DNA of 64,000 nucleotides from Isoetes taiwanensis (taxonomy: Eukaryota; Streptophyta; Lycopodiopsida; Isoetales; Isoetaceae). Positions 9,991-21,931 of this stretch are shown one piece after another. The notes under the pieces were generated by a model, which saw nothing but the letters and a program-made list of their open reading frames with translations, had not been told where the DNA came from and did not search any database. Every line of letters starts with the position of its first letter. Positions within the stretch are counted from its first letter, which is position 1. The stretch is taken from positions 8,210,991 through 8,274,990 of the forward strand of contig JAJEKV010000056.1 of the NCBI GenBank assembly GCA_021234155.1. The letters are read 5' to 3'. A program made the translations under genes and the position numbers.

Positions 9991-11736
9991 TTTGCAATGC
10001 TTTTACCTCCACCAAGAAATGCAACTCTAACTCAAGTTTGTATTAATTATGTTATATGTACGCCATCTGCCTTTACATTGATCAATCCTTGGTCTCACCA
10101 TATATTAGGCATGAAGCCAAAAGCTCCTTCGGGGCCAAAGCTTATCCATTTATTGGTATGTCTGCAAAGCGTATTTTTAACCATTAGGGTTACACATTTC
10201 ACCCAGGTGCTTAAATGCATTCTTTTAGACTATAATGTATTTGTTTCATATGATAGAATTATTATTCTTTGCTATGGCTACGCCCCATGCTTTCATATTA
10301 ATGTCTCATTATCCTAAGCCCAAGCTCAATACATATTTTAAGATGGGGACCCATTTTATACTCATCAACAGCTTTAGTTATGCTTCTTTTCTGTAAAGGA
10401 ATCCCTTTCTTTTCTTTAAAGAACATCAACTTGTCTTAGAACAGGTCTAGTAATGAGTCACATAACATGTTTACAATCTGCATTACTATTAATCCAAAAT
10501 AGAAAATCACAGATTTGTTTTTCTGACCATTTGTTCAACACATACATTATGGTAGCATAAAGCATAAAGTTTCTAATATTGTATGCCATTACGCCCTGTC
10601 TTGTTTTTTTTGAGAAAAGAGAGAAAGGTGTTTAATATTATAGATAAGATACAAAAAAAGAAACCTTCCCTGTTTAGCTCCATTTTCGAATACTAAGATT
10701 CATACTTCAATCTCACTTTTCAGCATATCACCACTTTCTTTTACAAAGGTTTCAACTCAGATTATACACTTGGTCACGAACAAACCAGATTCTTCAAGAT
10801 ATCCACCTCCATAGCAACTATAGTTGATCAGAAAGACAAAAACTAATACAAAAGGAGGAGAATCACACGTACCTGCAGCCAATCAAGCCAATGTTAGCAA
10901 TATTCTTGGTAACAAGGCAAGGGCCAAAAGGTACATAAGGTGATTCTCGGCTTGTCGCCCTTCACCTTTTGTACACTTTCGCCCTTGCTCAACTATTATA
11001 GCTATGTCAAATGGATATAAGATGCATTTTAAGCATATTTGAAAGATCAAATAAGATATAGTCCTTATTTAATGTCATGCTACTGATTTATATTTCGGTA
11101 TCCTACAATAGCACAGGTTTTCCTCCTTGATTAGATACCAAAAACCATTAGTAACTTTTCCTGTTAACCATTTGTTACAGTCCAGATTATCTTAATGGTA
11201 TGAACTAGCTGGTTAAAAGCGATCAATGTAACCAGCATACCCTCTCCAACTAGAGTGTTACATCATACATTCTAAGTTTTAATATTAAATAATCATTTAC
11301 GTTTTCTTACATTATTCATCCCTTCGACTACGACTCACGCGGCAAAGACTCTTTTTTAATGTCTTGAACCCTTACTCTGACTATTTAGCTATTCTAATTA
11401 CACGGAAATCGTCATTGTGATACTCAAACAATTAGATCAATCGTGTCTGGGACAAAGTCACTAGATGAGCCACATACATGGATACATTTGCTTATTCTGT
11501 TAAAGGGCCCTCTTGCTATCATTGCTTGTTATTATCATGGAAAGCTCTTTGGCATCAAAGCCTCTACCATGACTCATTTTATTAATGTTATTTCTCCGCG
11601 ATCCCGGAGTTCATAGAACACCATTCCAACTCTTGGTTTAGTATCATGCTCATTGACCTCCCACAAGCACTAAGACCTTCGAATCAGGAGTCGAATCATA
11701 CCCCATGGTTATCTTGCAGTGTTACCGCCAACACCC
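9991..11736. other. AT-rich intergenic DNA, no gene seen
   Basis: No recognisable coding sequence. A stretch near 10920-10990 is repeated at 31139-31205. Sequence quality looks better here than in the flanking repeats. Confidence 0.3.
10920..10990 (+). repeat. Dispersed repeat, partner at 31139-31205
   Basis: Both copies share GGGCCAAA-GTACAT, then a CGGCTT-CCCTTCACC block and a TTTGTA-C-CTTTGCCC-like end in the same order. The motif is probably the end of a transposon family I cannot name. Confidence 0.45.
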
Positions 11737-11963
11737 GTCTCGGACTACCATAAATGCCGTGCTGCTGCGAGATTGCGAGTCTGAGTTGCAGTAGCCACAT
11801 CAGGCCGCCTCAAATGTTGGTGAGTGCCCATAACTTTAAGCCTGCTAATTTACCTATTCTTTAATGCAGTGCTTATCCTATAATAAGTCTCACAATACAT
11901 CTAGTATTAGTATCTTAGGACCATTGGTTTTATCACATTATTCTACCACATATAATGGTTAGA

Positions 11964-12135
11964 CATTGGCTCAGTATAATACCAATAGTTGTTAGATGTC
12001 ATATTCCATAAAACATCCATTTTAAGGCCAATAATTATCAATAAATAGACATTGGCTCAGTATAATACCAATAGTTGTTAGATGTCATATTCCATAAAAC
12101 ATCCATTTTAAGGCCAATAATTATCAATAAATAGA
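11964..12135 (-). repeat. 86-bp direct repeat, two units (copy A)
   Basis: The unit beginning GACATTGGCTCAGTATAATA is present twice in tandem, nearly identically. The same doublet is at 15851-16022 and a single unit is at 19733-19818. It lies downstream of the reverse transcriptase frame, in the element's 3' untranslated part. Confidence 0.8.
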
Positions 12136-12239
12136 AAAAAAACCCTACCTCCAGCCGTAGGATGTAGGCATTTCCCCTTTTATGTATATTATAACAGTAG
12201 GATGGGCATTCCCCTACTATTATAGTAGGGGTCATGCTT

Positions 12240-14210
12240 CATCCATAAATAAATTAGGACCGGAGAAAATCTTGTTTGACAATCATTAATAGTTGTTCTA
12301 GCAGCCGAAAAGTTTAGTACCTTTTATTGTTCGACCAAGCTTTGGATCAATTACTAGTGTCATACTTTAGGCACAGGCCCGGCTTGCTTTGATGTACTTT
12401 ATGACACGTTTCCTTATGCCCTGCTTGTCAAACCCATTCTGTTCAAAAGTTCCCATTAAATTTGTAATGTCTTCAGCTGCTTTGACAGGGCTGGAATTAA
12501 CATACATGTATGGCATGATCTGAGATAATATCACATTTCATGCCCGCATGTATGGTCTGCAACTGGATGCGTGGACAAATTTGATGGCCTCAAAAGGCAG
12601 ACTGTCCCTTTTATCATATCTTATAGTCCTGTAGATGCCCGTTTGCTTGTTACTAATCTGTATAGTCATATTCAAGAAGTTGGCCATGACCCCATGCAGA
12701 CCAGCCGAGCTTTTGCTCATCTTTGTTTCTTCTTTAATACCTAGAAAATTCATGTCATATATTTGCAGTTTATCAGTGCTTCCATGATTAAGACAACTCA
12801 AAAAATTCCTAATGGAAGGACAATTGATGGCCAACAAGTCATCAATATATCTGAAGATATGCCTAAAGGTTCTTATTTCTCGTATCTTCCTTGTGCTGCC
12901 AAGTTCTTAATAAAGCTTACTTTGAAATGGCACTGAGTACAGTTGCACCCGACATGAAATTCCCGCAAAGCCCATAGGGATCCCACATATTTCTTTGCCC
13001 GGACACCTTTCCCATTTTTGACAAAGCAGTTCTTTGCTTGGCCGGTTATTGAATCTTGATAAACTTTTCCATTTCCATCTTATGCCAGCATTTACCTTTT
13101 GGCACCATTTTAAACCATTTTGGCCTGATTTAGGTAATACTTCCTTTCTTTAGCCATAAATCATATTTCTTGTTCATATTTTTTCATGTATTTCCCTTGT
13201 AGGTTCAGCAATTTTTGCATAATGCTACCATTCTACATTATCCTTTTAGGGGTATATTCTCATAACATCGAGTGATGTCAGCCACGAAAACCTCATTAAT
13301 CCTGCTGGGTAGATTAAGGGTTACCTCATAAATAGAACCAGTTATCCAATTGGGGTTAACTTTCCCAGGAATCAAAGTGCAGATACTGGCACACATTTCT
13401 TTGGATATGTGGGCTAGCTTCCTGTGGAGTTAAGCTTAGCGATGTAATTACTTGAATATTTTTTGTGTAGATAGTTCCATGCGCATTTGTTATCCACCTG
13501 TAGTCCATTTTATGTGCCTTGAATAGTCCTAACAGGTAAGGTAATTTTGTCACTTCAAAGCTAATGTTTCCTATACATTCTCGGATGCCATCCTGTATAA
13601 ACACACTAACATCTTCAATGCTCATATTTATGGGCTGAAAACCACTACTGCTGAGTCGCAGAATGGCCATGCTTCTAATGTGGTTTGGGCATATAAAAGA
13701 GGGATTATTTGCTGCCTTATCCACTCCTGAAATGTACAGATTTTTTGTAAGCCACTCCAGATTACTAGTGACCATAGGGTCACTTAATGTACAGAGGCCC
13801 TATTGTTACATCATGCTTCATTTGCCCTCAAAGTTCTTTAACATCGAGAAGTACCCTCCTCTTAATTTCTTTTTTGTGTTCATACAAGATATTAGGAAAG
13901 GCACATGATAGCGCAACTCAAGGTGCTTATTACACACACCATCAATTTCACCTTCTAAATCATTCCATGCCAAGCATTTTTGGAATATGGTTAGGCCCAG
14001 CCTCAAAGAGATTCCTGAGTGCCTTATTCTTTACAATCTCCAATCTAGTTGTCCTGACATGTCCTATATCCGTATCAATGAAGTTCCTTAAGTTTGGATT
14101 TTTACACGGACACTCAGCTTTCTGGTCCAAGGCAAAAACATAGAAAGGCTTATAGCAGATATCTCTCAGATTCTCAGTATATTTCCAGGCAAACATGGTG
14201 TCATTCATTA
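12240..14210 (-). pseudogene. Penelope-like reverse transcriptase, copy A
   Basis: Read on the minus strand, the order is an N-terminal conserved block (DIGHVRTTRLEIVKNKALR, about 14050-13990), a block with GVDKAANNPSFICPNHIRS (near 13690), a LPYLLGLFKAHK block (near 13530), then motif C FRYIDDLLAIN, with the YIDD codons at 12838-12849. The best-preserved piece, 12837-12538, continues after motif C into a GIYRTIRYDKRDSLPFE segment, a DKRD block typical of Penelope-like reverse transcriptases. The frame is interrupted by several indels. Copy A has fewer apparent errors than copy B around motif C. It would have made cDNA for the element's transposition. Confidence 0.6.
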
Positions 14211-15850
14211 TTATAGATCCAACCTAAGCCTAATTAGCATTCATAGCTCTATGTATGATCTTGGGTATCACGAGAATTTGTCATGACTTTAGGCGAGCGA
14301 GGTGTACAATTTTTTCTTTCTTCTTATTCTTCATATCAGACAAATGAGCTCTCCCTAGACTGTCCACTCGGATGCACCTCTCAATCTGCAAACACTATAC
14401 AAATTAACCCACGGCTTACTTATTATATGCTACAGTTAGCCAAAAACTAGTTCTCTACTGGATACCTTGTGTATTATATGGCCAAGTGGTCATATGGATA
14501 CAATACCATGTTCTTGGTTTTAGTCAGATCCAAGCTCACTTTTATGTTTTAAATGCGGTGCCTTTCATAGAAGGCACCGGAAAGAAGAAATGTTAATAAC
14601 CACAACAATACGGAGGCCAATGGCACCATATCTTTGGTGGAGTATGGCGCTAGACTTACCATTTAGGATCCTTAGCCGGTTTAAAATGCGGTATCGGCTT
14701 AGCCGTGCTCTCATTTTTAGTTTTCACTACTTTGGTGGAAGAGAATGCTGAAATTTGCTCGAGCGTTCCTATGATTTCCACTAATGAGCTATCAGTTATA
14801 TTAGTTACCTCAGCTGCATTCATTATCCCTGGTGGCCTTGTGATCCTTGGTGGTCTGTAGCCAGAACTTGGTGTACCATAAGACACTTTGGATTTTCTCT
14901 TCAGTTCTTGCTGCTATTCTTGGTACATCTTCTCCATGATTTTCATAGAATGACGTGGCTTAATAGTTTTTCACAAATTTGAGTCTTTGCCTGTTTGAAA
15001 TGGATCAAGTCGTACAAAGGGTGCAACTGGCGCATATTTGCCATATCAATGAGCGTGCCCCTAATTTCCAGATATGATATATATGCAATAATACTTGATT
15101 TCAGCACGGTTTTTAAACATTTCTTCATCAAGAACATTTGTCATATGCGGCTTGGGGGTGAAATTTTGGCCAGTTATTGAACATATACGGAACTCCACGG
15201 TCCAGCAGTCATGTTCTCCTTGCATGCGTTTCCCCTAGCCATTGGATCACACACACATTTTAAAATCACGGGCTGCTACTGAAAAAACCATAAATATGAT
15301 CATCCTTGTTGCATTTTTTTGTCAAAAATCGTGGTCAAACCTTAATTTAATTTTTCTCAACTGTGATAACCTTTTCCATTGATTGCTGCAGCCTTAGCAT
15401 ATTTAACCTGCTCATCAGTTATTTCTCTTAAGCTCAGCCATGCTTTTCTGCTTATTGGAGCTAGCGCACCAAAATTCTTGCACGTTACCACTTCCTTGAT
15501 TACAAAGGCGTATGCTAGCTACAACCTCGGGTATAGCAGGGGAATCTCATACAATTATGCAATGTGAAATCTCAATACAATTATACAATTATACAATTAT
15601 AACATGGTATTTACCTTAGCACATCTCGGACTACCATAAATGCAGCTTTTGCTCACGAATTGAGTCTAGGATTGCAGTATACATCAAGACCCGCCTCAAA
15701 TGTTGGTGAGTGCCCATAACTTTTTAAGCGCCAATTTACCTATTCTTCTTTAATCGCGATGCTTATCCTATAATAATCTCCTGGCCACATCTAGTATTAG
15801 TATCTTAGGACCATTGGTTTTATCACATTATTCTACCACATATAATGGTT

Positions 15851-16022
15851 AGACATTGGCTCGATATAATGCCAATAGTTATTCAGATGTCATATTCCAT
15901 CGTATCCATTTAAGGCCAATAATTATCAATAAATAGACATTGGCTCGGTATAATACCAATAGTTGTTAGATGTCATATTCCATAAAACACTATCCATTTT
16001 AAGGCCAATAATTGTAATAAAT
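15851..16022 (-). repeat. 86-bp direct repeat, two units (copy B)
   Basis: Same doublet as at 11964-12135 with a few substitutions and indels (TGGCTCGATATAATGCC in the first unit). Confidence 0.75.
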
Positions 16023-16249
16023 AGAAAAAAAAGCCCTACCTCGGTAGTAGGATATGGCATTCCCCTTTATATATATTATATGATGGGATGGGCATTCCCC
16101 TACTATTATAGTAGAGGGTCATCTTCATCCATAAATAATTGAGACCGGAGAAAATCTTGTTTATTAATCATTAATAGTTGTTCTACTTGACGCACAAAGT
16201 TTAGTACCTTTTATGTTCGACCGAAGCTTTGGATCCAATTACTGATGTC

Positions 16250-18225
16250 ATACTTTAGGCACGAAGCCCGGCTTGCTTTGATATTACTTTATGACCGCGT
16301 TTCCTTATGCTCATGTCAAATTCTGTTCAAAGTCCCGTATAAATTTGTAATGTCTTCGAAATTTTGCTTTTGTGGTGGAATTAACATACATGTATGGCAT
16401 GATCGAGATAATATCACATTTAGATGCCGCATGTATGGTGCATAGCTGGATCGTGGACAAATTTGATGGCCTCAAAGCGATGTCCTTTTATCATATCTTA
16501 TGTGAGTCACAGCCAGATGCGGGTTGCTTGTTACTAATGCATAGTCATATTCAAGTTGGCCATGACCCCATGCGGACTGACGGCTTTGCTCTTTGTTCTT
16601 CTTTAATACCTAGAAAATTCATATGTTGCAGGTTTATCGATTGCTTCCATTAAGGCGGCAAAATTCCTAATGGATGGACAATTGATATTAACAAGTCATC
16701 AATATCTCGAAAGATAATACTAAAGGTTTTATCTCCCTGCGTATCTTCGTATTGCCAAGTTGTAGCTTTACTTCAAACCATGCGCACTGGAGTCTGATTG
16801 CACCAGCATGGGCTATAAAGCCCTACGGGATTACATATTCTTTGCCGGACACCTTTCCCATTTTGACAAAACAGTTCTTTAGCGGCGGAGTTATTCGATG
16901 TGTCGCTTTCCATTTCCATCTTATGCCAGCATTTACCTTTTGGCACCATTTTAAACCATTTGGCCACAAATTTAGTGTCACTTCCTTTCTTTAGCCATAA
17001 ATCATATTTCTTGTTCATATTTTTCATGTATTTCCATGTAGGTTCAGCAATTTTTTGCATAATGCTACAAATACCATTATCCCCTTTTAGGGGTATATTC
17101 TCATAACATCGAGTGATGTCAGCCACGAAAACCTCATTAATCCTGCTTTGGGTAGTTAAGGTTACCTCGCGTAGGTAGGATTATCGGTGGGTTAACTTTC
17201 CGGGAATCAAGTGCGAATCTTGGCACACATTTCTTTGGATATATCAGGCCATGCTTCCACAATGGAGTTAAGCACTGATGTAATTACTTCAGATATTTTT
17301 GTGTAGATAGTTCCATGCGCATTTGTTATCCACCTGTAGTCCATTTTATGTGCCTTGAATAGTCCTAACAGGTAAGGTAATTTTGTCACTTCAAAGCTAA
17401 TGTTTCCTATACATTCTCGGATGCCATCCTGTATAAACACACTAACATCTTCAATGCTCATATTTATGGGCTGAAAATCACTACTGCTGAGTCGCAGAAT
17501 GGCCATGCTTCTAATGTGGTTTGGGCATATAAAAGAGGGATTATTTGCTGCCTTATCCACTCCTGAAATGTACAGATTTTTTGTAAGCCACTCCAGATTA
17601 CTAGTGACCATAGGGTCACTTAATGCAAATTTCCTTGTTACATCATGCTTACAAGCTGCCTCAAGGCGTTCTTTAACATCGAGAAGTACCCTCCTCTTAA
17701 TTTCTTTTTTGTGTTCATACAAGATATTAGGAAAGCTGTATTGCTGCAGCTCAAAATTCTTGTCACACACACCATCCATTTCACCTTCTAAATCATTCCA
17801 TGCCAAGCATTTTTGGGAATATGGTTAAGGCCTTTCTCAAAGAGATTCCTGAGTGCCTTATTCTTTACAATCTCCAATCTAGTTGTCCTGACATGTCCTA
17901 TATCCGTATCAATGAAGTTCCTTAAGTTTTAGTTTTACCACGGACCTCTGACTTTACGGTCAAGGCAAAAAGCACAGGCTTATAGCCGGATATCTCTCGG
18001 ATTCTCGGTATGTTCGAGGGCAAACATGGTGTCATTCATTATTATAGATCCAACCTCGCCTAGTACTTCTGTCATAGCTCTATGTATGATCTTAGGTATA
18101 CAGAATTTGTCCATGACTTTAGACAGGAACAGGTAGTGTACAATTTTTTCTTTCTTCTTATTCTTCATATCAGACAAATGAGCTCTCCCTAGACTGTCCA
18201 CTCGGATGCACCTCTCAATCTGCAA
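16250..18225 (-). pseudogene. Penelope-like reverse transcriptase, copy B
   Basis: The longest clean piece is 17806-17207 (199 residues). It holds the DKAANNPSFICPNHIRS block and the LPYLLGLFKAHKMDYRWITN block, equivalent to the lPyLYgLpKaHK...RwI region before motif A in Penelope-like enzymes. At 17126-16773 follow motif A VADITRCYENIPLKG with its catalytic Asp and a degraded motif B (NPVGLYSPCWCN). Motif C (IDDL) is recognisable near 16695-16706 out of frame. The upstream block IERCIRVDSLGRAHLSDMK starts near 18225. Multiple frameshifts make it non-functional as written. LTR-retrotransposon and LINE origins are disfavoured by the motif spacing and the DKRD block. Confidence 0.6.
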
Positions 18226-18497
18226 ACACTATACAAATTAACCCATGGCTTACTTATTATATGCTACAGTTAGCCAAAAACTAGTTCTCTACTGGATACC
18301 TTGTGTATTATATGGCCAAGTGGTCATATGGATACAATACCATGTTACTGGTTTAGTCAATTGACTCACTTTTATGTTTTATTAGTGCCTTTCATAGAAG
18401 GCACCGGAAAGCAGAAATGTTAATAACCACAGCAATACAGGGCCAATATGGCACCATATACTGAATTTAGATATGAACTGCTAGACTTACCATTGGA

Positions 18498-19162
18498 TCA
18501 TAACTTGAGTTTCCGTACGGCTCCATCAGCAACCGTACTCTCATTTGGTTTCACTAGTTTGGTGGAAGAATGCCCGACTGCTCCAGGTGTTCCTATGATT
18601 TCCACTAATGAGCTATCAGTTATATTAGTTACCTCAGCTGCATTCATTATCCCTGGTGGCCTTGTGATCCTTGGTGGTCTGTAGCCAGAACTTGGTATAC
18701 CATAAGACACTTTGGATTTACTATGCTCAGATATTTTGCTGCCACTATTACTGGCTGTCTTCTCCATGATTTTCATAAACGAACGTGGCTTAATAGTTTT
18801 CACCAAATTTGATCATTTGCCCTCTTTGAAATGGATCTTCAAGTCGGCTGAAGTGCAACTGCTTTGCGCGAAACGCCATATCGGCGTGCCCTAATTTCGG
18901 ATATGATATATATGCAATAATACTTGATTTCAGCACTGTTTTTAAACATTTCTTCATCAAGAACATTTGTTACCTTTCTGAAACCGAGGGTAAATTTTGT
19001 CAGTTGATTTGAACATATACGGACTCTGGTCGGCCGATTCATGTTCTCCTTGCATGCGTTTCCCCTAGCCATTGGATCACACACACATTTAAAGTATGGG
19101 CACATTGTTCTCCATATCCTTTTTAGGTAAAAGTCACCACGATCCATGGAAGGATAGGCCAT
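18498..19162 (-). pseudogene. N-terminal part of the Penelope-like ORF, copy B
   Basis: Two minus-strand pieces precede the reverse transcriptase. 19162-18839 contains CPYFKCVCDPMARG. 18806-18498 contains a low-complexity proline-rich SSGYRPPRITRPPGIMNAAEV segment also found in copy A (14886-14656). Conservation between copies supports coding. The Cys pattern C-x5-C-x-C could belong to a small metal-binding motif, but I do not recognise a domain and see no GIY-YIG signature. Confidence 0.4.
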
Positions 19163-19506
19163 ATGCCCTTTCTGCCTAATGTAAATACAGTCATCCTTGT
19201 TGCATTTTTTGTCAAAAAATCTGTGGTCAAACCTTAATTTAATTTTCTCTTTCTTGATAACCTTTTCCGTATTGATTGCTGCAGCCTTAGCATATTTAAC
19301 CTGGTCATCAGTTATTTCTCTTAAGCTTAGCCAGCACTACGCTATTGGGCTAGCGCTTTCCAAAATTCTTTGTTCTCCATATTCCTTGATTACAAAAGGC
19401 AGCATGCCCTTCCACCAACCTCTCAGGTATAACAGGGAATCTCATACAATTATACAATGTGAAATCTCAATACAATTATACAATTATAGCAGGTGTTACC
19501 TTAACA

Positions 19507-19826
19507 CATCTCCCGGACTACCATAAATCTTGGTATGCTCACGAATTGATCTAGATTCTGTGCATACATCGAAGCATAAATGTTGGTGGAGTGCCCACTA
19601 ACTTTAAGCACGCCCATTTTACCTATTCTTTAATGCAGTGCTTATCCTATAATAAGTCTCACAATACATCTAGTATTAGTATCTTAGGACCATTGGTTTT
19701 ATCACATTATTCTACCACATATAATGGTTAGACATTGGCTCAGTATAATACCAATAGTTGTTAGATGTCATATTCCATAAAACATCCATTTTAAGGCCAA
19801 TAATTATCAATAAATAGAAAAAAAAA
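19507..19826 (-). mobile_element. Truncated third unit of the Penelope-like array
   Basis: The unit landmark at 19514 and one 86-bp unit (19733-19818) are present, then homology stops at an A tract near 19818-19828. The array therefore ends with the 3' part of a further copy, as expected for the upstream member of a tandem Penelope-like insertion read on the minus strand. Confidence 0.6.
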
Positions 19827-20170
19827 AACTATAGTCTTCTTGCATTCATTATTGTTTTTCCTTGCAAATTAATGGTACTTAGTGTTCTCAATTATGGTCA
19901 ACATTCTAGCTGCCTTTTATTCTGAGGAATAGCTCACATCCGCGGCCGAATAGCGGCTTGGAGATTGTCATGTTAGCCGGGGACAAGATTAAATTCATGC
20001 AATGCAAGATCACGGCGGGGAGTTAGGCTTATTGGGGAGACCCACCAATGTGGATGCCTTAAATGACATGTGATAACTGTGCCAATTTATGGAGAAATGA
20101 GCGGCCTCTTTAGTCTTGATAATAAATCCCACTTCAATATACCGGGGATATCATTAGGAAGCATGATAAA
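19827..20170. other. Non-coding spacer
   Basis: No ORF, repeat or RNA signature recognised. Confidence 0.3.
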
Positions 20171-20618
20171 ATACAACCTAATTACCAACACATATATACC
20201 GTTAACATTGATTAGCTCAAACATTGCATCCAACATTTAAAATAAAACCCTAAAACCCCTTTGGTTTGGGTGCACATATTCACCGCGGGGGTTACTCAGG
20301 ACCGAGAGGTATGGGATGGAGCATGCCTTTATTCCTTGTCTGGACCGTTCATAGTGACCCTCGTTTGTAGGGCAATACTGTACAAGTTTTTGTATCACGT
20401 ATATTAAAGTTTACCAAGAAAATACCATAAGGTTGAAATGCTTAATGGTATTGTTTATACATGGTAGCAAGTTTTTGAGAATCTCGGCCCTCGTAACTTG
20501 AGTGAATATGCACCCAAACCAAAGGGGTTTTAGGGGAGTTTATTTTAAATGTGTTGGATACAATGGTTTGAGCTAATTAATGTTAATGAGTATATATGTT
20601 GGTTGTTGTATTACAAAA
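20171..20618. mobile_element. Long-TIR MITE or foldback element, copy 1
   Basis: Left arm 20171-20283 and right arm 20502-20618 are inverted repeats of about 110 bp. The inner arm CCCTTTGGTTTGGGTGCA is mirrored by TGCACCCAAACCAAAGGG, and the arms extend outward through TTTAAAATAAA/TTTATTTTAAA to AACCAACA-like ends. About 220 bp of loop carries no ORF. Further copies lie at 33265 and 34460. No target-site duplication was confirmed. Confidence 0.6.
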
Positions 20619-21904
20619 ATTTTGGGCCCTTCGGGCCTAATATCGCCGGTCATTTGCCGAATAGAATGGCATAAATGCATGTAAGAATTTTAATTCACTT
20701 TTGCATGTACCGTGCAGAATGTTGTGCATGTAATCCAATTACATGAGACAAGCCTAGAATAATCTAAAAGCGCTTTGTTTTAATAATAAAAATACAATGG
20801 TGTGCATTAGTTGCATGATGGGATCTTTTCTGAGCAAACACAAATCACATCTTTGGTTATAGGTTTCCCAAGCTTTATGATTGAAATTATCCACAAAGAT
20901 GATATAAGTATCCATGAGAGAATACTCTGAAGTGAATAAAGTGCTGACATTGTGTGCATCTATAGCATCTTTGCACGATGAAATCGTAAAACAAAGCGTC
21001 TTGTAGCATTAAACATATGTTGTAGCATCCAATATGCGCACGTGATAACAAGTTTGCCAAGTAAATATTGCCTTAACCCGATTGGGACAGACCCATCTGT
21101 CCTTGTAACCATCTTAGTAAAGAAGTGAGGAAAAGAAAAAGAAGGGGAGAAGAGCTTTTCGTCGTACCAAAACAACGATTATTTTTAGAGATTGGTGTGC
21201 ATATAACCACGGTTCTAGTTGTACCTCTTGCTCCTAGCACCTTTTCTAAAGGGATGACCTTGAGGTAAACCACATACTATGTGACTATAGAATTCGGAAG
21301 TTTAATAAACATAAGCCCGGTAATATCGGGCTAAAAGGCTACTTGAGAACTTTTGTCTGCGGATCAAGCCCTCTTGCTGTTTCCTTGCGAGAATAATGCT
21401 CCATAGCATCAATGCCTTAACTTCTTGACAATCTCATCCTTCACGCCCACAAATCAAACCCACGCATTTGATAAAGCGGATCTGTTTTCCCCAAATGTTT
21501 ACCAAAATCTACCATTTGAATGTACCATTCTGACCAAAACTTGATCATAAAATTCCCTGTCTGATCGAATAATGAAGAATCAAAGAAAATGAGAAAGAAA
21601 TATGTTTGGGGTTACGCGGAAGCCATGGAATGTGGTACATGCAGAAATAAAATTTTAGAAATACGATTGAAAAGAAAAGGATGATTCAATGAATTTGCAT
21701 TCTCCATCCTAAAGTGCCTCCTAACTAAGATTACCCACAACAATTCCAACTTCACCAAATCGTCATCCAACAAGCTTAAAAGCGACAGTTTTTAAATAGC
21801 TCACTGCGTCAAACTTAGACTTACAAATATAATATTACTACCTCAAACTCAAGCGCGATACGCTTTGTGATCCGGATCTTACTACCCGGCTTTCGAAATA
21901 ATAA
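20619..21904. other. Unassigned repeat-derived DNA
   Basis: TTTTGGGCCCTTCGGGCC just outside the MITE is also found next to the third MITE copy (34700), so the repeated unit may extend a little further. No gene recognised. Confidence 0.3.
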
Positions 21905-21931
21905 CCGGCCAACGCCGGAGAAATCTACTAG
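21905..21931 (+). other. Helitron 3' terminus, second
   Basis: CCGGC, loop CAAC, GCCGG (21905-21918), then CTAG at 21928-21931 followed by T. The stem is only 5 bp and the neighbouring sequence looks error-prone, so the match is weaker than the other two. The Helitron would lie to the left; its 5' end was not found. Confidence 0.45.

Larger units (their letters stand above)
11737..15623 (-). mobile_element. Penelope-like retroelement, copy A
   Basis: First unit of a head-to-tail array. The landmark CGGACTACCATAAAT occurs at 11741, 15627 and 19514, giving a period of about 3886 bp. The coding strand is minus. Reverse transcriptase motifs, the DKRD block and the N-terminal blocks match copy B. 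Tandem head-to-tail copies are typical of Penelope-like elements, whose overlapping copies give LTR-like repeats. No GIY-YIG endonuclease is recognisable at either end of the coding region, so an endonuclease-lacking type is possible. Confidence 0.6.
15624..19506 (-). mobile_element. Penelope-like retroelement, copy B
   Basis: Second unit of the array, the same length and order as copy A and joined to it directly. Differences from copy A cluster at CAG/CTG positions, for example GATCTGAGATAATATC near 12519 against GATCGAGATAATATC near 16402. Confidence 0.6.

Noticed and set aside
17499-17828. 109-codon plus-strand ORF (and its twin at 13663-13908)
   Set aside because: It is antisense to the Penelope-like reverse transcriptase on the minus strand, whose motifs are recognisable; the plus frame has none.
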